Shown here: positions 12,191 through 25,538 of the stretch, piece after piece | Numbering within the stretch: position 1 is the first letter of the stretch | How the letters are laid out: every line of letters starts with the position of its first letter | The notes under the pieces: model-generated | What the model saw: the letters and a program-made list of their open reading frames with translations, nothing else | Told to the model about the DNA's origin: nothing | Database searches by the model: none | NCBI RefSeq assembly: GCF_003254395.2 | Contig: NC_037638.1 | Coordinates: 10,662,086 to 10,726,085, forward strand | From: Apis mellifera | Taxonomy: Eukaryota > Arthropoda > Insecta > Hymenoptera > Apidae | DNA: 64,000 nucleotides | Direction: 5' to 3' | Program-made: the position numbers and the translations under genes

Positions 12191-15100
12191 TTGCTTCTTG
12201 TCTTTTAAGTAAAGTTATAAAACGTATAAATATATTTATAGATATTAGATTAAGAAATAATCTAATTTATTTAATCTAACAAAGAAGTAGAACAAAAAAA
12301 AAATAATAGGTTAGAAACATGATATAGTAACATTTTAATCCATACATGATATAATAATGAGATCTTTACAACGATTAAAGCTTAAGTAAAATGAAATTTC
12401 ATAATAGTTGTTACGTTCATTTTCTCGTTTAATGAATATTTCTCGTTATCATAACCGGAAGTTGTCGCATGCATATATTTAAAAGGGATTTATACTGATT
12501 TATTTTGTCATTTTTAGGAAAAGGAATAAAACTATTGTACAACATTCATAATGAAATGTTACTGAAGATTTGACGTTGTATTTTTACGACGAAAAGTAAA
12601 CTGGTAATTTGTTAATAAATAATAAAATGAATTTCAACTTTGAAACCGTGGATCCAACACATATTATGTATCAAAACACTAGATATAGTTACATGAAGTT
12701 TGCAGTTATTCACGTACAAAACTCCCTAGATTGAAAAACAAGAAATTCACTCTCTTCTCTGAAATTCCCTAGATGAAGAAACAAAAATTTCTTAAACCTT
12801 TCACAATATTTATATTAACGTATTATACATCAATATTTATACAATCCTAAAAATTTTTCCCCTCATTTTACAATTATTTTAAAATCGATTCATTCCCCCA
12901 TATCCTTCGAAATATCGACCAATTGTAAAGTAGGATAATATCGATAGGTTAGAAGGGAAGAAGGAATCGTTTAACTGTTTCGTCGGTCGATTCAAGAACG
13001 TCACGGGATCGTCTATTACGTGGAGGCGTTCTCGTGTTGACGAAACCTATAGCCTGTGTTCCGGTCGAATGATGGTTACACACGTATCTAGAAAACCCCC
13101 CACTCGGGGGCTAACCCCCGCCGCTAATGCACTTTTAATTAATTAAACGAGCCAATGGGGCGGCCCCCCTTATTCCTTGGCAGTCTCGTGCCGACCTCGC
13201 GTGTCCGCTGTCCGCTCTAGGTGCAAACTCATCCCTCCTGAGAGAACAACCTTCCTTCCCCCGTCCCACCCGCTCTCATTGATCCGTCCTTTTCCACCCT
13301 GTTCCTCGACTGTCCTCGCTTCTCTTCGCGTTTCCTCACTTCCTTTCACGAGCCCCTGGCTTAAAAGCTTTTTAGCCGACAAACGATCCAATCTTCCCTC
13401 CCCAATCACGTGATAGTTATTCTCATCTAAACGTATCAATTGTAATTTAAATCTGTCTGCTTCTTTTTCTTCGTTCAATTATTTTTGATATATAAGTACC
13501 TTCTGGCACTTATTAATTTAATAAGTCGGGAAAGGGAAGAGGTATCTAGGTTTCTTCTATTCATAAATCTCGATTTTATGTATTTTGAGTAGGGAGAGAT
13601 TTAAGGATTTAAGAAAAAGATTTCGAAAATTCGAAAATGAAAAATTGAAATAAATTTCGTATCATAGGGGTAAATATTTTGCCACATTGCCACATTTTTT
13701 ATTCGTGATTTTAAATTGAGAAAAATAATCTTTCAATATTTGAGGTTATAATCCTTTGAATTTTTGAAAAGAAACCATTATTTTTAAAGTAAAGTGATTT
13801 TCAACTTCAATATAAATTTTAATAATATTTTACATGTTATTTTTGTTTTGATGTATTGAGATCAATTTTCAAAATTTAATGATTTCATTTTTCTCAATTT
13901 GATAAATGAATTTCGAATTCGAATTAAACTTATACAATATAAAACATTTTAAATAGGATTATTTAAATTCCTATTAAATAATAATTTATAATAATAAATA
14001 TGTGATTGATTAATGTTATCAGCTAATGATTTTTTTTCATATCTTTTTTTAGAAAATTTCTTCTTTAGAATTAAAATTTCTTATTTGTCTAATGTTCTTC
14101 GTTTTTGCCTATTTTTTTTTTAACATTGCATCAAGTTAAATAAATTGACCACGACGATCAGGTGATTCTTCATTCGACTTTCGAGTTTTTTCTCTTTGAA
14201 AATCAGATTTTTCCTTGAATTTTTTGTTCCAGTTTCAAGTTATTCGAACTTCAAACCGTTCGAAGTTCGACGATCCATTTGTGTGCATTTCAACTTTATT
14301 CAATATCGATTTTATTCCTTTCCATACATCTCGAAAGCGTTACGAAATTATTAAATCGTACGTGATCCGATCATTGTGTGCGATAATTAAAAATTACTCA
14401 AGTTAAATACACAGTAAATAAGTGATTAAATCGATTCTATCGTAGGCCGACCTTTCGATTAGAAATCGCTTCTTCGCGCGAACGAGTGCTTCCTTTCTTG
14501 AATGATTCGCTTAAATACAAGCTCACTCCACCCACATCGCCTAACCTAATTTCTAACATCGTTTCATGTTCGTCTCGTTAGAAACGTTTTTCCACGAGAA
14601 ACACCAACAGTGATCCAACAATGGGTAAGTAGGTAAGTAGGTAAAAAAAAAAAAAAAAGGCGATTCGTTAATAATCATCATCATTTTCCAATATTTATTG
14701 TTATTAACTTTCCAATAATTATTAATATTATTTTTATTATTGATAAAAATACATTTTATTACAAGTAATAAATTTTGTAAGGAAAAGTTTCGTCTATATC
14801 TTGGAAAGGAAGTATTTTCGAATCTGTACTTTTTATTTATTTATTTTTTTCACCCTTGGAACGAGGTATCAAAGTTTGATCGATTTATTTTTTTCTTTTT
14901 TCTTGACACTTTGTAAGTTCATCATTTGAAACATCTCGTTTGTCTTTTGGAAAAATACTAAAAAATATTTCAAATAAAAATTAAACGATTCTTTTTTAGA
15001 TGGACACATGAACACATCGTAATTTTTAACGCTTTTAATTATCTTTCAAACTAATAATTCTTCGACTTGCGTAATCTAATATTTTATGTTACGTTATTAC

Positions 15101-16828
15101 ATAACACTGAGACACATCGATGTAATAATATCGTAAATAAAAATAAAGCTCCTTTGAAATATTTCAAATATATCAAGTTATAGCATATAGAGCTCTCTCT
15201 CTCGTATTTCTCATTTGTACGAAAAATTCGTACACACGAAACAATTACGATTATATTTTATCATCCAGGATGTAAAAGCAATTTAGAATAATTTAGAATA
15301 TCATATTAAATCTAAATATTCATAATTCAAATTTATTCGCGTGAAATATCTATGTTTCTTTCCTCATTTTTTTTTTTCTTTTTCCAGAAGAGGCGCATAA
15401 ATATTGATTTCCTAAGTAATGGAGAGCTTATAATTTTTACCAAATAAGGATAAGTCACTTATCTTCCTTCGATTTCTTATGGAAATAATATTATACCTAT
15501 CGCGGGAATTACGATCGTCATGATAATTTCTCAAGACTTTCTATTCTCTTGTTACTCCGTCGATGAATTCGATGAGTTATTCAAACGAATAATTCACGGC
15601 AGCTAAAACATTGCGGAGATTGTAAATTAAATTTTTTTAATGATTTCTCATAATGCGTTATAGAAACGATTTCTCAACACTGGTTACTCGTAAGCGGTTG
15701 TTTTTTATTTTTTAAAGATTCGAAGAAAACGAATCAAATCAACAATCCTTGCGTTTACATTCGAGAGAAAAATTCGAGTCGATCAAATTTTGCATAAATG
15801 CATCATAAACATCCTCATCGTCTACTCATCGTCTATTCATACTTTATACGATCATCCCTCCCCCCTCTCTCCTCTTAATTCGCACGCAAGAAAAAAGATT
15901 ACACGTCTCGCCATAGTTGATCATTTAACGCGCATATAAAACCAAACTATAAACTTCGCGACAATAACAATAATCGAAATCCTTTCTTTCTTTAAAACAT
16001 GCTGCCAATATTCAGAATTCATCCGAATCGAATCGACGATTTAAACTTGTTCGTTAAACAAGGGACGGATTATTCATCTTCATTCCTCGTTTCGATATTT
16101 ACGAGGTGAAAATACACTCCCCCCCTCCTCGAGTCTCGTTAATTAAATAGTTTATAGGCCCGGCTAAATATTCGAATTTTTGTATTCAATTAGGCACGGG
16201 TCGCCTAAGGGCGATGTCTCGAAAACCGCGACTGCACGCTCCGGTGGATAGGGTCTGTGCGAGAGGAGATGCAAGACGATTAGAATGAATGGCCGCCATA
16301 AATCAGCGTGCTCGTTGGAAACCGGCGCGAGAAGGCGCGAAGGAATAGAGGAGAACGTGGGCCTACGCTACCTGGACCTACCACCGGATCTTCCCCTTTC
16401 GAGGATCCCATTTTACCACTCTCCTCCCCTCCGGATTTCTCTCCTCGTTGAACCGTGGCTAATCCAAAACCTACCACTCACCGGTGCGCGACATCGACCT
16501 ATCCGAATAATCCTGATCCACCGATCCTCCTCCTTTTTCTTCTTCTTCAGGGTTCGTGTTTCCATCGGGCCAGTGTGTGGTGCACACGTGCCCCACACTC
16601 GACGACCCGTGCCGTGCGCCTTTGTTCGTGTCCACCGAAAATAAACGAGCCACGAGCTTGACACGGTTCGAACCAGCCCTCCTTTTCCACCACCCTTCTC
16701 TCAGAAGGGATCTAATTATCGGCTCTTTTATTGATTCGACTGAAAAATTTATCGCTTGCGGTGTCTCGTTTTGCGGCTTTCATCTTCGTTCTCCGAGATC
16801 ACGTGAATTGAGACAGCAAGAGAGGAAA

Positions 16829-17877
16829 TTTTCTGTTATATATATCGTGTATATTTTCAAACCAGTTGTTTCTTTTATCCAGCCTCTTCGTTGATAAGAA
16901 GTTTGATTTTTTTTTCTCTTATATATCGTGTGTTTTCAAATCAGTTGTTTCTTTTAACCAGCCTCTTCGTTGATAAGAATTTTGGTTTTTTTTTCTGTTA
17001 TATATCGTGTATTTTCAAATCAGTTGTTTCTTTTAACCAGCCTCTTCGTTGATAAGAAGTTTGGTTTCTTTTCTGTTATATATCGTGTATATTTTCAAAC
17101 CAGTTGTTTCTTTTAACTCTTAACTCTTCGTTGATAAGAAGTTTGGTTTCTTTTCTGTTATATATCGTGTATATATTTTTAAACCAGTTGTTTCTTTTAA
17201 CCAGCCTCTTCGTTGATAAGAAGTTTGGTTTTTTTTCTATTATATATCGTGTATATTTTCAAACCAGTTGTTTCTTTTAACTCTTAACTCTTCGTTGATA
17301 AGAAGTTTGGTTTCTTTTCTGTTATATATCGTGTATATATTTTTAAACCAGTTGTTTCTTTTAACCAGCCTCTTCGTTGATAAGAAGTTTGATTTTTTTC
17401 CTGTTATATATCGTGTATATTTTCAAACCAGTTGTTTCTTTTAACCAGCCTCTTCGTTGATAAAAAGTTTGGTTTCTTTTCTGTTATATATCGTGTGTAT
17501 TTTCAAATCAGTTGTTTCTTTTAACCAGCCTCTTCGTTGATAAAAAGTTTGGTTTCTTTTCTGTTATATATCGTGTGTATTTTCAAATCAGTTGTTTCTT
17601 TTAACCAGCCTCTTCATTGATAAGAAGTTTAGTTTTTTTTCTATTATATATCATATGTTTTCAAATCAGTTATTTCTTTTAACTCTTAACTCTTCGTTGA
17701 TAAGAAATTTGGTTTCTTTTCTGTTATATATCCTGTATTTTCAAACCAATTGTTTCTTTTAACTCTTAACTCTTCGTTGATGAGAAGTTTGGTTTTTTTT
17801 CTATTATATATCGTGTGTATTTTCAAATCAGTTGTTTCTTTTAACTCTTAACTCTTCGTTGATAAGAAGTTTGGTTT
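16829..17877. repeat. 13-copy minisatellite, about 80-bp unit, two unit types
   Basis: About 13 imperfect copies run head to tail, each with the landmarks TTATATATCGTGT, TTTCAAACCAGTTGTTTC and TTCGTTGATAAGAAGTTTG. Type A units carry CCAGCCTCTTCG; type B units carry a small internal duplication, ACTCTTAACTCTTCG. By order, copies 4, 6, 11, 12 and 13 are type B and the rest type A. Copies 4-5 and 6-7 are nearly identical B-A dimers, and copies 9 and 10 are nearly identical to each other, showing recent unequal exchange. Almost every unit carries TGATAAG, a match to the GATA-factor site. No long reading frame runs through it. Confidence 0.95.
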
Positions 17878-18508
17878 GATAAAAGAGGAGTGAGAGGATC
17901 CTTTAAAGATATTTTTAAGAGTATATTAGCTTCGATCTGGGATTCGACTTGAAAAGTGAACGTATCGATGAAGTTTTCTTGTATGAATAAATTTTCCAAT
18001 ATGTACAATTCTAAGAAATTTGAGAAACATTATTGCAGCAAATGAACCATACGATTATTCTTACGATTCTTTTACCAATCACGTTCCTTTCTGAGTCAGA
18101 AATTCCGAGATACCGGCTATTCCACATATATTATTCCATATCTTCCTTTGCTGCTGTTATTTAAGATTTCACGCTCCGTTATTGACACGAAACAGATGTA
18201 TACATATATACATGCATAATTGTGCTTTAACGGTGATACAGATACGTCTCTTAACCATGACGTCACGTGCTATCACGTATGTAACTAGGTAAAACAATTT
18301 ATTTCAAATGACGCGATATTAATTGCCTGCGTCTCTCTGCATCTTTACTCCGAATGCCGTGCAATTATCTAATCACAACTCGAACGATTTGTTACGCGTT
18401 CAATATATTTCAAATTTTTGAAACGATTCGATGACATTTGCGAATAAACGAGATAATTCTCATATCTATAATTTTTCATTTTCGATCACTTTTTCGACCC
18501 AAGGAGTT

Positions 18509-18652
18509 ATGGATGGATCCTCGATAATCGAAGAAAGAATTTAATGCTACGAAGAATTCGATGATATCTCTGATGCTAAAGTCGAAGACGTCATCCAAGA
18601 CTTACGTCAGGGAACTGTGTTCATCGATATTCGTGCAAAATCATCCCTCTAA
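18509..18652 (+). pseudogene. possible decayed short coding fragment
   Basis: ATG at 18509 gives 11 codons, a TAA at 18542, and then the same frame continues 35 codons (YEEFDDISDAKVEDVIQDLR, then QGTVFIDIRAKSSL) to a stop at 18650. The acidic, hydrophobic-balanced composition is more protein-like than most frames here. A second acidic open frame follows at 18783-18974 in a different phase. No family was recognised; it could be chance. Confidence 0.2.
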
Positions 18653-20351
18653 CGACGATTCTCCTTGGAAATGGAGATATTCTTTGAAAATTAATACTTT
18701 TTAACGAATCTTTATTTAGAAACTTAACTTAAAGTTCGTTGAGAATGAGAATGAATTCGTATTATTATGGGTGGGATAACAGTTGGACGAGTTATTGTTG
18801 GAAATTTTCGAAAGTTTCGAAGAAGTTTTGACCTTTCGAATCTCATCAAAGGATGTCGAAGTTTTGGAGCAAGACAAACAATCTCTTACTAGAAAGCGAC
18901 CGAAATTCCACGTTTCACTTGACTTGTTAAAACAAAGTTCGAGGCTGTTTGTCGAAATTATACGGAGGAATTGAAACGGAGACGAATAACGGGCGACATC
19001 CTGACGAATTTTTGCTCGAAATCGGGTGATTTCATTCGGATGAGATCATTTTGATGAGCCGTCATCACGCGACTATTAGATTATATCCCCCCTCCTTCAT
19101 TATCGACTTTTGAAATTGCGAGCTTCAATGCTAGAAAATAAACTCGCTCCAAACCAAAAGAATAAAAAATACAACGAACCAATTATTCTTCGTTACCACA
19201 CTTTTCTTTTCCTCTACTTTCGAAGCAAGAAAGATGCAAAACTGAGAACGAACGAATGAAAAAAAAAGGAATCTCGTTCTCTTTACTCTTCCTCCTCTTT
19301 CTCTCTCTCGATTCAAGATTAAAAACAAACGAAGAAAAGAAAGGAAAAGGAAGGAAGGAAGATACAAAATGAAGAGAACTACCGCAAACAATGGGGGGGA
19401 GAGAAGAAGAAGAAGAGAAAAAATGCGGGACGAAACGGAATGAAAGGAAGAGAGAGAGAGAGAAGCGCACGTGTGCGTGTCATACGAGTCCACCCAGTAT
19501 GTTAATTCGCGCTGATGACCCCATCAGGAAACATGCTCACCGCTCGAGGAGCCGAGGAGTTTTCGTCTCTCGTGCGCGAGGTTTAAACCCGGCGCGGTTG
19601 TGTTGGTATAATATACACGCGCGCGTTATACACAGCTTGGGTGACTCCGAACAATCGTCATCCCCACGTTTCACGCCCACGCACTTGCTCAAACATTCCA
19701 GCCGCACAAAGCCGCGTCGAGGCTAATCGTAATGGGATTGCTATCTGTTCATTAGAAACCATTAAACACAGCATCGTTCCATTTAACCGCAAAGATCTCG
19801 CTGGGCACAGGAATTAGGTTGTTGCGTACGAAACTGTACATGACTCTGCTCCTTTGTATCTCGAAAACTGCGAGAGAGAATTTCTTCTTTATCGATCGAA
19901 TCTTTTTCTTTTTTTTAATTTAATCGAAGCGAGGATGATAAGATATATATTTATATGATGTGTTATATTTATTTTCATTGGATTTCACGTTTCATCTTGA
20001 GAAAATTTCGAAGAAGGAATTAAATAATGTAGTAGTTCGGTTTTGATCGTATTGAAATTATGGAGTTGGAACGAGAAACGCGATGTCATTGTAAAGATTC
20101 GTATCACGTATCTCGTGTACTTATTTTCGAATGGAAAACGGGAATCGATTCTCCTCGAACGAATTTTAGGCTGATCCCTCTTAGTCGAATACAATGAGAC
20201 AATTATAAGAGACAGATAAAGGAAAAGATAGGAGATGGATTAGAGACGGTAGCCCACACCGGTAGACACCGGTGGTAAGCTCTCCAATCAGCTTTTACTC
20301 GCAAACGAATGGACTGTTTCCTTTCGTATCACGTCCGACATTTTTCTTTTT

Positions 20352-20374
20352 TTCTTCTTCTTCTTCTTCTTCTT
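20352..20374. repeat. (TTC)n microsatellite
   Basis: About seven TTC units inside a longer pyrimidine tract. Confidence 0.9.
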
Positions 20375-22094
20375 TTTCTCGTTCAATGGCGTAGAAAGAA
20401 ACGCGAATCGTGGCGAGTATTTTTAAACAAAAAAACGTTTCCTCTCCTTCTTCCTTCGTTTTTCAATTGTTTCTCTTATAATTTGTAGATTTTTCTATTT
20501 TTTTTTTTTAGTATCGAATCTTTTATCCGTGTTGTTCGTCGGAATTTTCAAGAGAAAGAACCAATAATAAAAAAAAAATCCTAAAATTTTAACATTCGAC
20601 AGGAATATTTGTCTATAAAGTTTCTATAAGATTTTCTTTTTTTCAAACACCGACCACTTCCTTTATTTATTCTTCATTGGCTGTCTTTTTATCTTACGTC
20701 AGAAACACCGTCAGTATACACACAATATACTTTATCTATAAACCAGTGTAATCGCCTAAGAGCTTTTTCTCATTATTCAATTTTCGTTATCAGGTATGGA
20801 TGTAAACGTCGATCGATTATCATATCGATTGGTTAATAATATTCTCTTCGTTGATTATGACGGAGCAATCTAAAAAAAAAAAAAAAATTGAATATCGAGC
20901 ATTTTCAAATTCGATTAGATTAGAAGGATTGCCAGAAGAGGATAGAGAAAATCGTAGAGATTCGACGCCAATGGGGAAGAAATTTTGTCGATGCGTCCCA
21001 TCGCCAGTCAAAAAAATTTGACGCGGTGGAGAGAGACGAGTAGAATAGAATCTCAGCAGGACATTAATATCCAAGACGCTCGCATCCCTCTCGATAAGTA
21101 GCAGGGAAGCTCGATTCCTCCCCCGCGCGGTGGTTCTGCTAAATCTATAGATTTAGCCGTCGATAAGCCCCCGATGGCAGAAAGAGGACGCTGAGGGCAG
21201 AGATATATCTCTGTGTGTAATGGATACAACGGACTACGCTTTTTATCGATTTCCAGCCCTCTAGGAAACTAGTTTCCTACGATCAATCGTCGCCACTTTT
21301 GCCTATTCTTCCTCCATGAAATTCTCCATGGATAAGGAAAGGTTATTTAATCACAAACGAGATGGATAATAACGAAAATGCGTAATAAGCATTTTTTTAA
21401 AAAAATTCGAAATTGAATTATTCTTGTACACTAATTCTTATATCTGTTTCGATCTTTGGAAACATCTAACATTTTGTATATATTTACTTTCGTTATATAT
21501 ATATACTAAATGCTGATTTTTCTCTTAATAGGAATATTATATTATTCAATGCAATTAATTAATGTATTCGGATACACTTTCTCGTATAATATGCAGGTTG
21601 TGTACGAACGAGATATTCGCCCCGCGAAATATCTGGCTCGTGGTCACGAAGTGGTTAATCCTAGAGCATAAACGTTATTTAATACTTTGCGGCGTGTAAT
21701 TATTTTCGTAATACACTGTGGCAGTTTTGCACTCTGTAATTTAATGGAATTTAGAAAAAGTAAGAAAGGTAGTGTTTGGTTACTTTTAAGAAATATACGG
21801 AATGTATACGTGTATGAAGAAGAAGGTAAATTTTATTTTATTTTTCTATATATCTTTAACGCGTACTGAAAATTTTATTGTCGTTCAATAATTTAAAACG
21901 ATAAATAATCGTGATGATCGGAAGAAATTTTTGTTAAAGATAAAAAATATTTATTTTCCGAGATTAAAAGAATATTCGTTTCGAGGGAAATAAACGATTA
22001 TTGAAGTCGAAGAAACGAGGCTTAATAATCTCGTTCAAATGATAAGATTTTTGAACGGGTTAAAAACAGGATTTTATCTTTATTGAAAATTCGG

Positions 22095-22253
22095 TTCTTA
22101 CGTATCTACATCTCAATTTAATTAATTTTTATTTCTCAATATATATTTAAATAACTACGTATATTATTTATTTAATAATTATATTAAATATCTTGAAGAT
22201 AAGAAATACCAAAAATAGAACATTTTAATCGAGGAAGTGTAGATACGTAAGAA
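22095..22253. repeat. 159-bp inverted repeat with 16-bp perfect arms
   Basis: TTCTTACGTATCTACA at 22095-22110 is perfectly complementary to TGTAGATACGTAAGAA at 22238-22253. Similarity continues outward: AAATTC on the left flank and GAATTT on the right, with a two-base mismatch. The 127-bp spacer is AT-rich and itself partly self-complementary. It may be a small non-autonomous foldback element; no obvious target-site duplication was identified. Confidence 0.75.
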
Positions 22254-23231
22254 TTGAATTTAGATTCTTCAAGTTCTTTTAAATAAGATTATGAAATGTG
22301 CTTTTTACAAATTTTAGAACTTTAGATTTTTTTTTTTCATAATAAAATCGTTGAAGAAAGAAAGTGAATAGGAACTTGAGAAACTTTTCGCGTACATTTC
22401 GAAATGCCAGATAGAAAGTAAGTACGTTCATTCATGAAAATGTGTAGAGAATCGTGTAAACGTTGAGAGATGCAAAGCAATATCGATACTGATTTTTAAA
22501 GAATAGGATAATAAAGTCGATCTCGCGTGGAATAAAAATAAAGATCGTGTCAAGGCTGGCTGTGCTTTCGGTTAATCAACGATTAATACAATGAAATTAA
22601 AATTGTGCCCGCGTCATGCGTATTTTACGCGCATTATTCGAAATTACTTTCACGAAGGACGAGTCTTTATTGCATAGAAAGTGCGTACGCTGCTTCCTCT
22701 CCCATTTTTGCACTTTCTGCAGCGCTATTCAACTAACTGTTTTTGCCATTGACTCTAAAGATAGAAACACGACATTTCACAATATCCGCGATTATTTTCG
22801 AAAGAAAACAAGCGCGAAATCTCGTTTTGAAATTCAGCGCAAATTTAAGAATCATCGTCTTCGAGCGTCTCAAGAATCGGAACGATTGATTATAATTTTT
22901 TTCATTCAAATCGACATTATTATCGGGGATATATAATTAATTTATTTTTTCGTAATTTTATTTCTTTCACTTTCGGATAATTATTATTTTTACTCGCTAA
23001 ACATCCACATCTTTAAAATTAATTTTTAATCGCTTCACGACATATTGATGAAATTACTTCCACCAATCATTCAAACAAATTTCTTCTCTAATTTGGATAA
23101 TCGACCTTCTCTTATAATGACATTATATTCTTATAACGACAATTTTGGTTCGATTTTTCAAGTGTTGAAATAAAACACTCGCGGAGGAATTTGATAAAAC
23201 GTAAAAATATCTTGGAAAACAATTTGTAAGC

Positions 23232-23266
<35 letters not shown>
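23232..23266. repeat. (AAT)n microsatellite
   Basis: About eleven uninterrupted AAT units. Confidence 0.95.
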
Positions 23267-25241
23267 GTTAAGTAATCCACGACGCGTGCCAAATAATCAT
23301 TAGTTTAGGCCACTTTTTACACGCGATCAACAATCGTGAAATGTCAGAATTTCAAAGGATGCGCCATAACCTTTTCTGTAAAGAATACGCCAGCCGGTTC
23401 CAGGACCCGTCTACTCAACAAACGTTGTCATCATATATGTCACTGAATCACAGTTGTATTCGTCGAGCCGCATGCCAACCACATTGCGCAATTATCACAC
23501 CGCCATCCATTAGAATCCTTTACCAAGAATTTTACTAATATCCGATTTCATTTCACTTCAAACTTTTCGAGTTTTTGGAGCACCAATTTTTTCTCTCTCT
23601 CTCTATTTCTTGGTGAATAAGAATAAGAAGAGAATATAATCATTAATCATTTTTTTAATCTTTAAATTTGGCACCCTTAAAATGTGCAATTTATAATTTA
23701 GGTTGAGTTAGATCATTGGACTTAGAAGATTGGATGGAAATTAATTTTTGTCATAATAATGAATTTGGAGATTAGCTTGACAACATTTCTGATATCATAA
23801 TGACATCATTAATAAAAACTATCCAAGTTTTTTTTTTCTATTTCTATCTATATTTGTTAGATTAAATTAAATTCAAATTTTAGTTTAAACTTCTTTTAAA
23901 TTTTTATTACATATATCTCTTAATTATCTATTACTGATGAATAGAAACAAAATATACTGTTTAAGTTATTTCTATACTCAAACTGTTATATTTAAAAAAA
24001 AAAAGATAGAAAAAAAACTAATAAGTTTTCGTTTCTCCAACTTCATGAAACGATGTTTTAAACGATCCACAGCAGAAAGATTACAATGTAGATGAATTAA
24101 ATCAAGCGCGCTTTGGACACAACAGTCATATTTTCCTTGATTTGTGGCCACTAATTTTCTGTTCGGATACCAACGCCAACCCACCGCGCTATTAGACATT
24201 CATTTGGAAAACTACCGACCCGTGTAATGTACTGTTTGCCCATCGTAGGTTAGGTTAGGCCCTGTCCATAACGTACTCGAGAACAATCATCCTCTTTATT
24301 TTTATTCAATATTTTCGGAAAATCTATCTGACTTTCTATTATCCTGTGCTTTCAATCGATAAATCTCCAAAGTGAGTGACAAAGTATTTTCTGGGAGGTC
24401 ACGCTGGTTATTTTTATGGGACATAAATGGACAATTAAGTTGTGCAATAAAATCATCATTTTGGTTTGACGATAAAAAAAAATGTTTTAACCGAGAAAAT
24501 AAATTTCAACGAGAGATTATACTCGTCGAATTTTAATGGAAATATATTGAACATTAAATAATTATCGTAATGTTACTATTATTACCGCGTTATCGTCATT
24601 GCTGTATCATCGGTATTGAATGAGGAAAAATGATGCTTTTTTTTTTTTTTACCTGTTCGAATAATTCATAAACGATAATTACATTAATTTGACAATTTGT
24701 TAACAGATTGTTATTAATTCGCGAAATTCCTTTCAATTTTATCTTGGAAAGACTGACTGGAATTTGAAAATGATTATTAATTGGAATGCAGTCAACCGTT
24801 AAATAAAAAATGTATCCCGAAATTGTTCGGACAAAGATCATTACGATTGGTGATTAATTTCAAGAAGACAATTCTTTATCAATTGTTAAATTAAAAAAAG
24901 AAAAAAAAACTGAAATTTTTTTCAACGAAAATAAATAACCAAAGTATCATAATAACGAACATGAAAGGAAAGGATTAAGATATAAGGATAAAAATTAAAT
25001 ATTCTAGTTACTTGATGCGGAACCAAATGCATTCGATATTTATAGCATTCTTGAGTTTATTTCTAAGAATGAATCTTTGCACAGACACTCGAACGAGTAT
25101 AAAATTTTTGATCACAGTTGATAACATTTTCAAGGTAATAATTTATAAATTAAATTCATAAATTATACATAAAAACATAAGTAGAATCGTAATCGTTTTT
25201 TTTCAAGATTCGTTTAACTCGAAATAAATCATTCGTGAAAA

Positions 25242-25538
25242 TAGAAGATTACGGTGTCCCTGTGGCGCAGGATCACGCCCTACACTACATTGCCTTTGCT
25301 AATCGTGTTATCCCCATATTCAAATCTCCCAAATCCTCTCCCTGGAATCCTGCCAGGTGGCCCACCTGTTGACCCAATCGTGTTTTTCCACCGAATCTTC
25401 TCGTTACCTCCGATGATCATGGTTCCAGGAAGGGAAACTCCTCCTCCTCCTCCTCTTCGAGTTGTGACCCCAAAGGGATCAGCCGACTATCGTTTTTCGT
25501 GTCTATCGGAAATTGATAGTCGTTCGAAGGAAATTTAA
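25242..25538 (+). other. CpG-poor, proline-rich open segment of unknown nature
   Basis: An open frame without an ATG start runs from a stop at 25242 to a stop at 25538. It contains LPNPLPGILPGGPPVDPIVF and a short Pro run encoded by CCT repeats. The DNA is GC-richer yet has clearly fewer CpGs than its neighbours, and the composition changes abruptly at both ends. It could be an exon lacking visible partners, an untranslated exon or an inserted fragment. Neither end has a compelling splice site that I can defend. Confidence 0.3.

Larger units (their letters stand above)
11197..16828. other. non-coding block: CpG-poor patch, then mixed DNA
   Basis: From about 11.3 to 12.6 kb CpGs are sparse; this patch holds the broken frames and the foldback. 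From 12.95 to 13.45 and 16.1 to 16.8 kb the DNA is GC-richer. A small inverted repeat, TGTACGAA/TTCGTACA, occurs at 15216-15234. No gene is supported. Confidence 0.5.

Noticed and set aside
16621..16690. tRNA-like B-box (GGTTCGAACC)
   Set aside because: No matching A-box at the right distance and no T-stem or acceptor pairing.
23978..24199. 73-codon minus-strand frame with Trp and Cys residues
   Set aside because: Looks somewhat protein-like, but it ends in a poly-A-derived tail and has no splice context or recognised family.
24247..24262. TTAGGTTAGG matches to the insect telomere repeat (also near 31796)
   Set aside because: Only two units each; too short to be an interstitial telomeric array.
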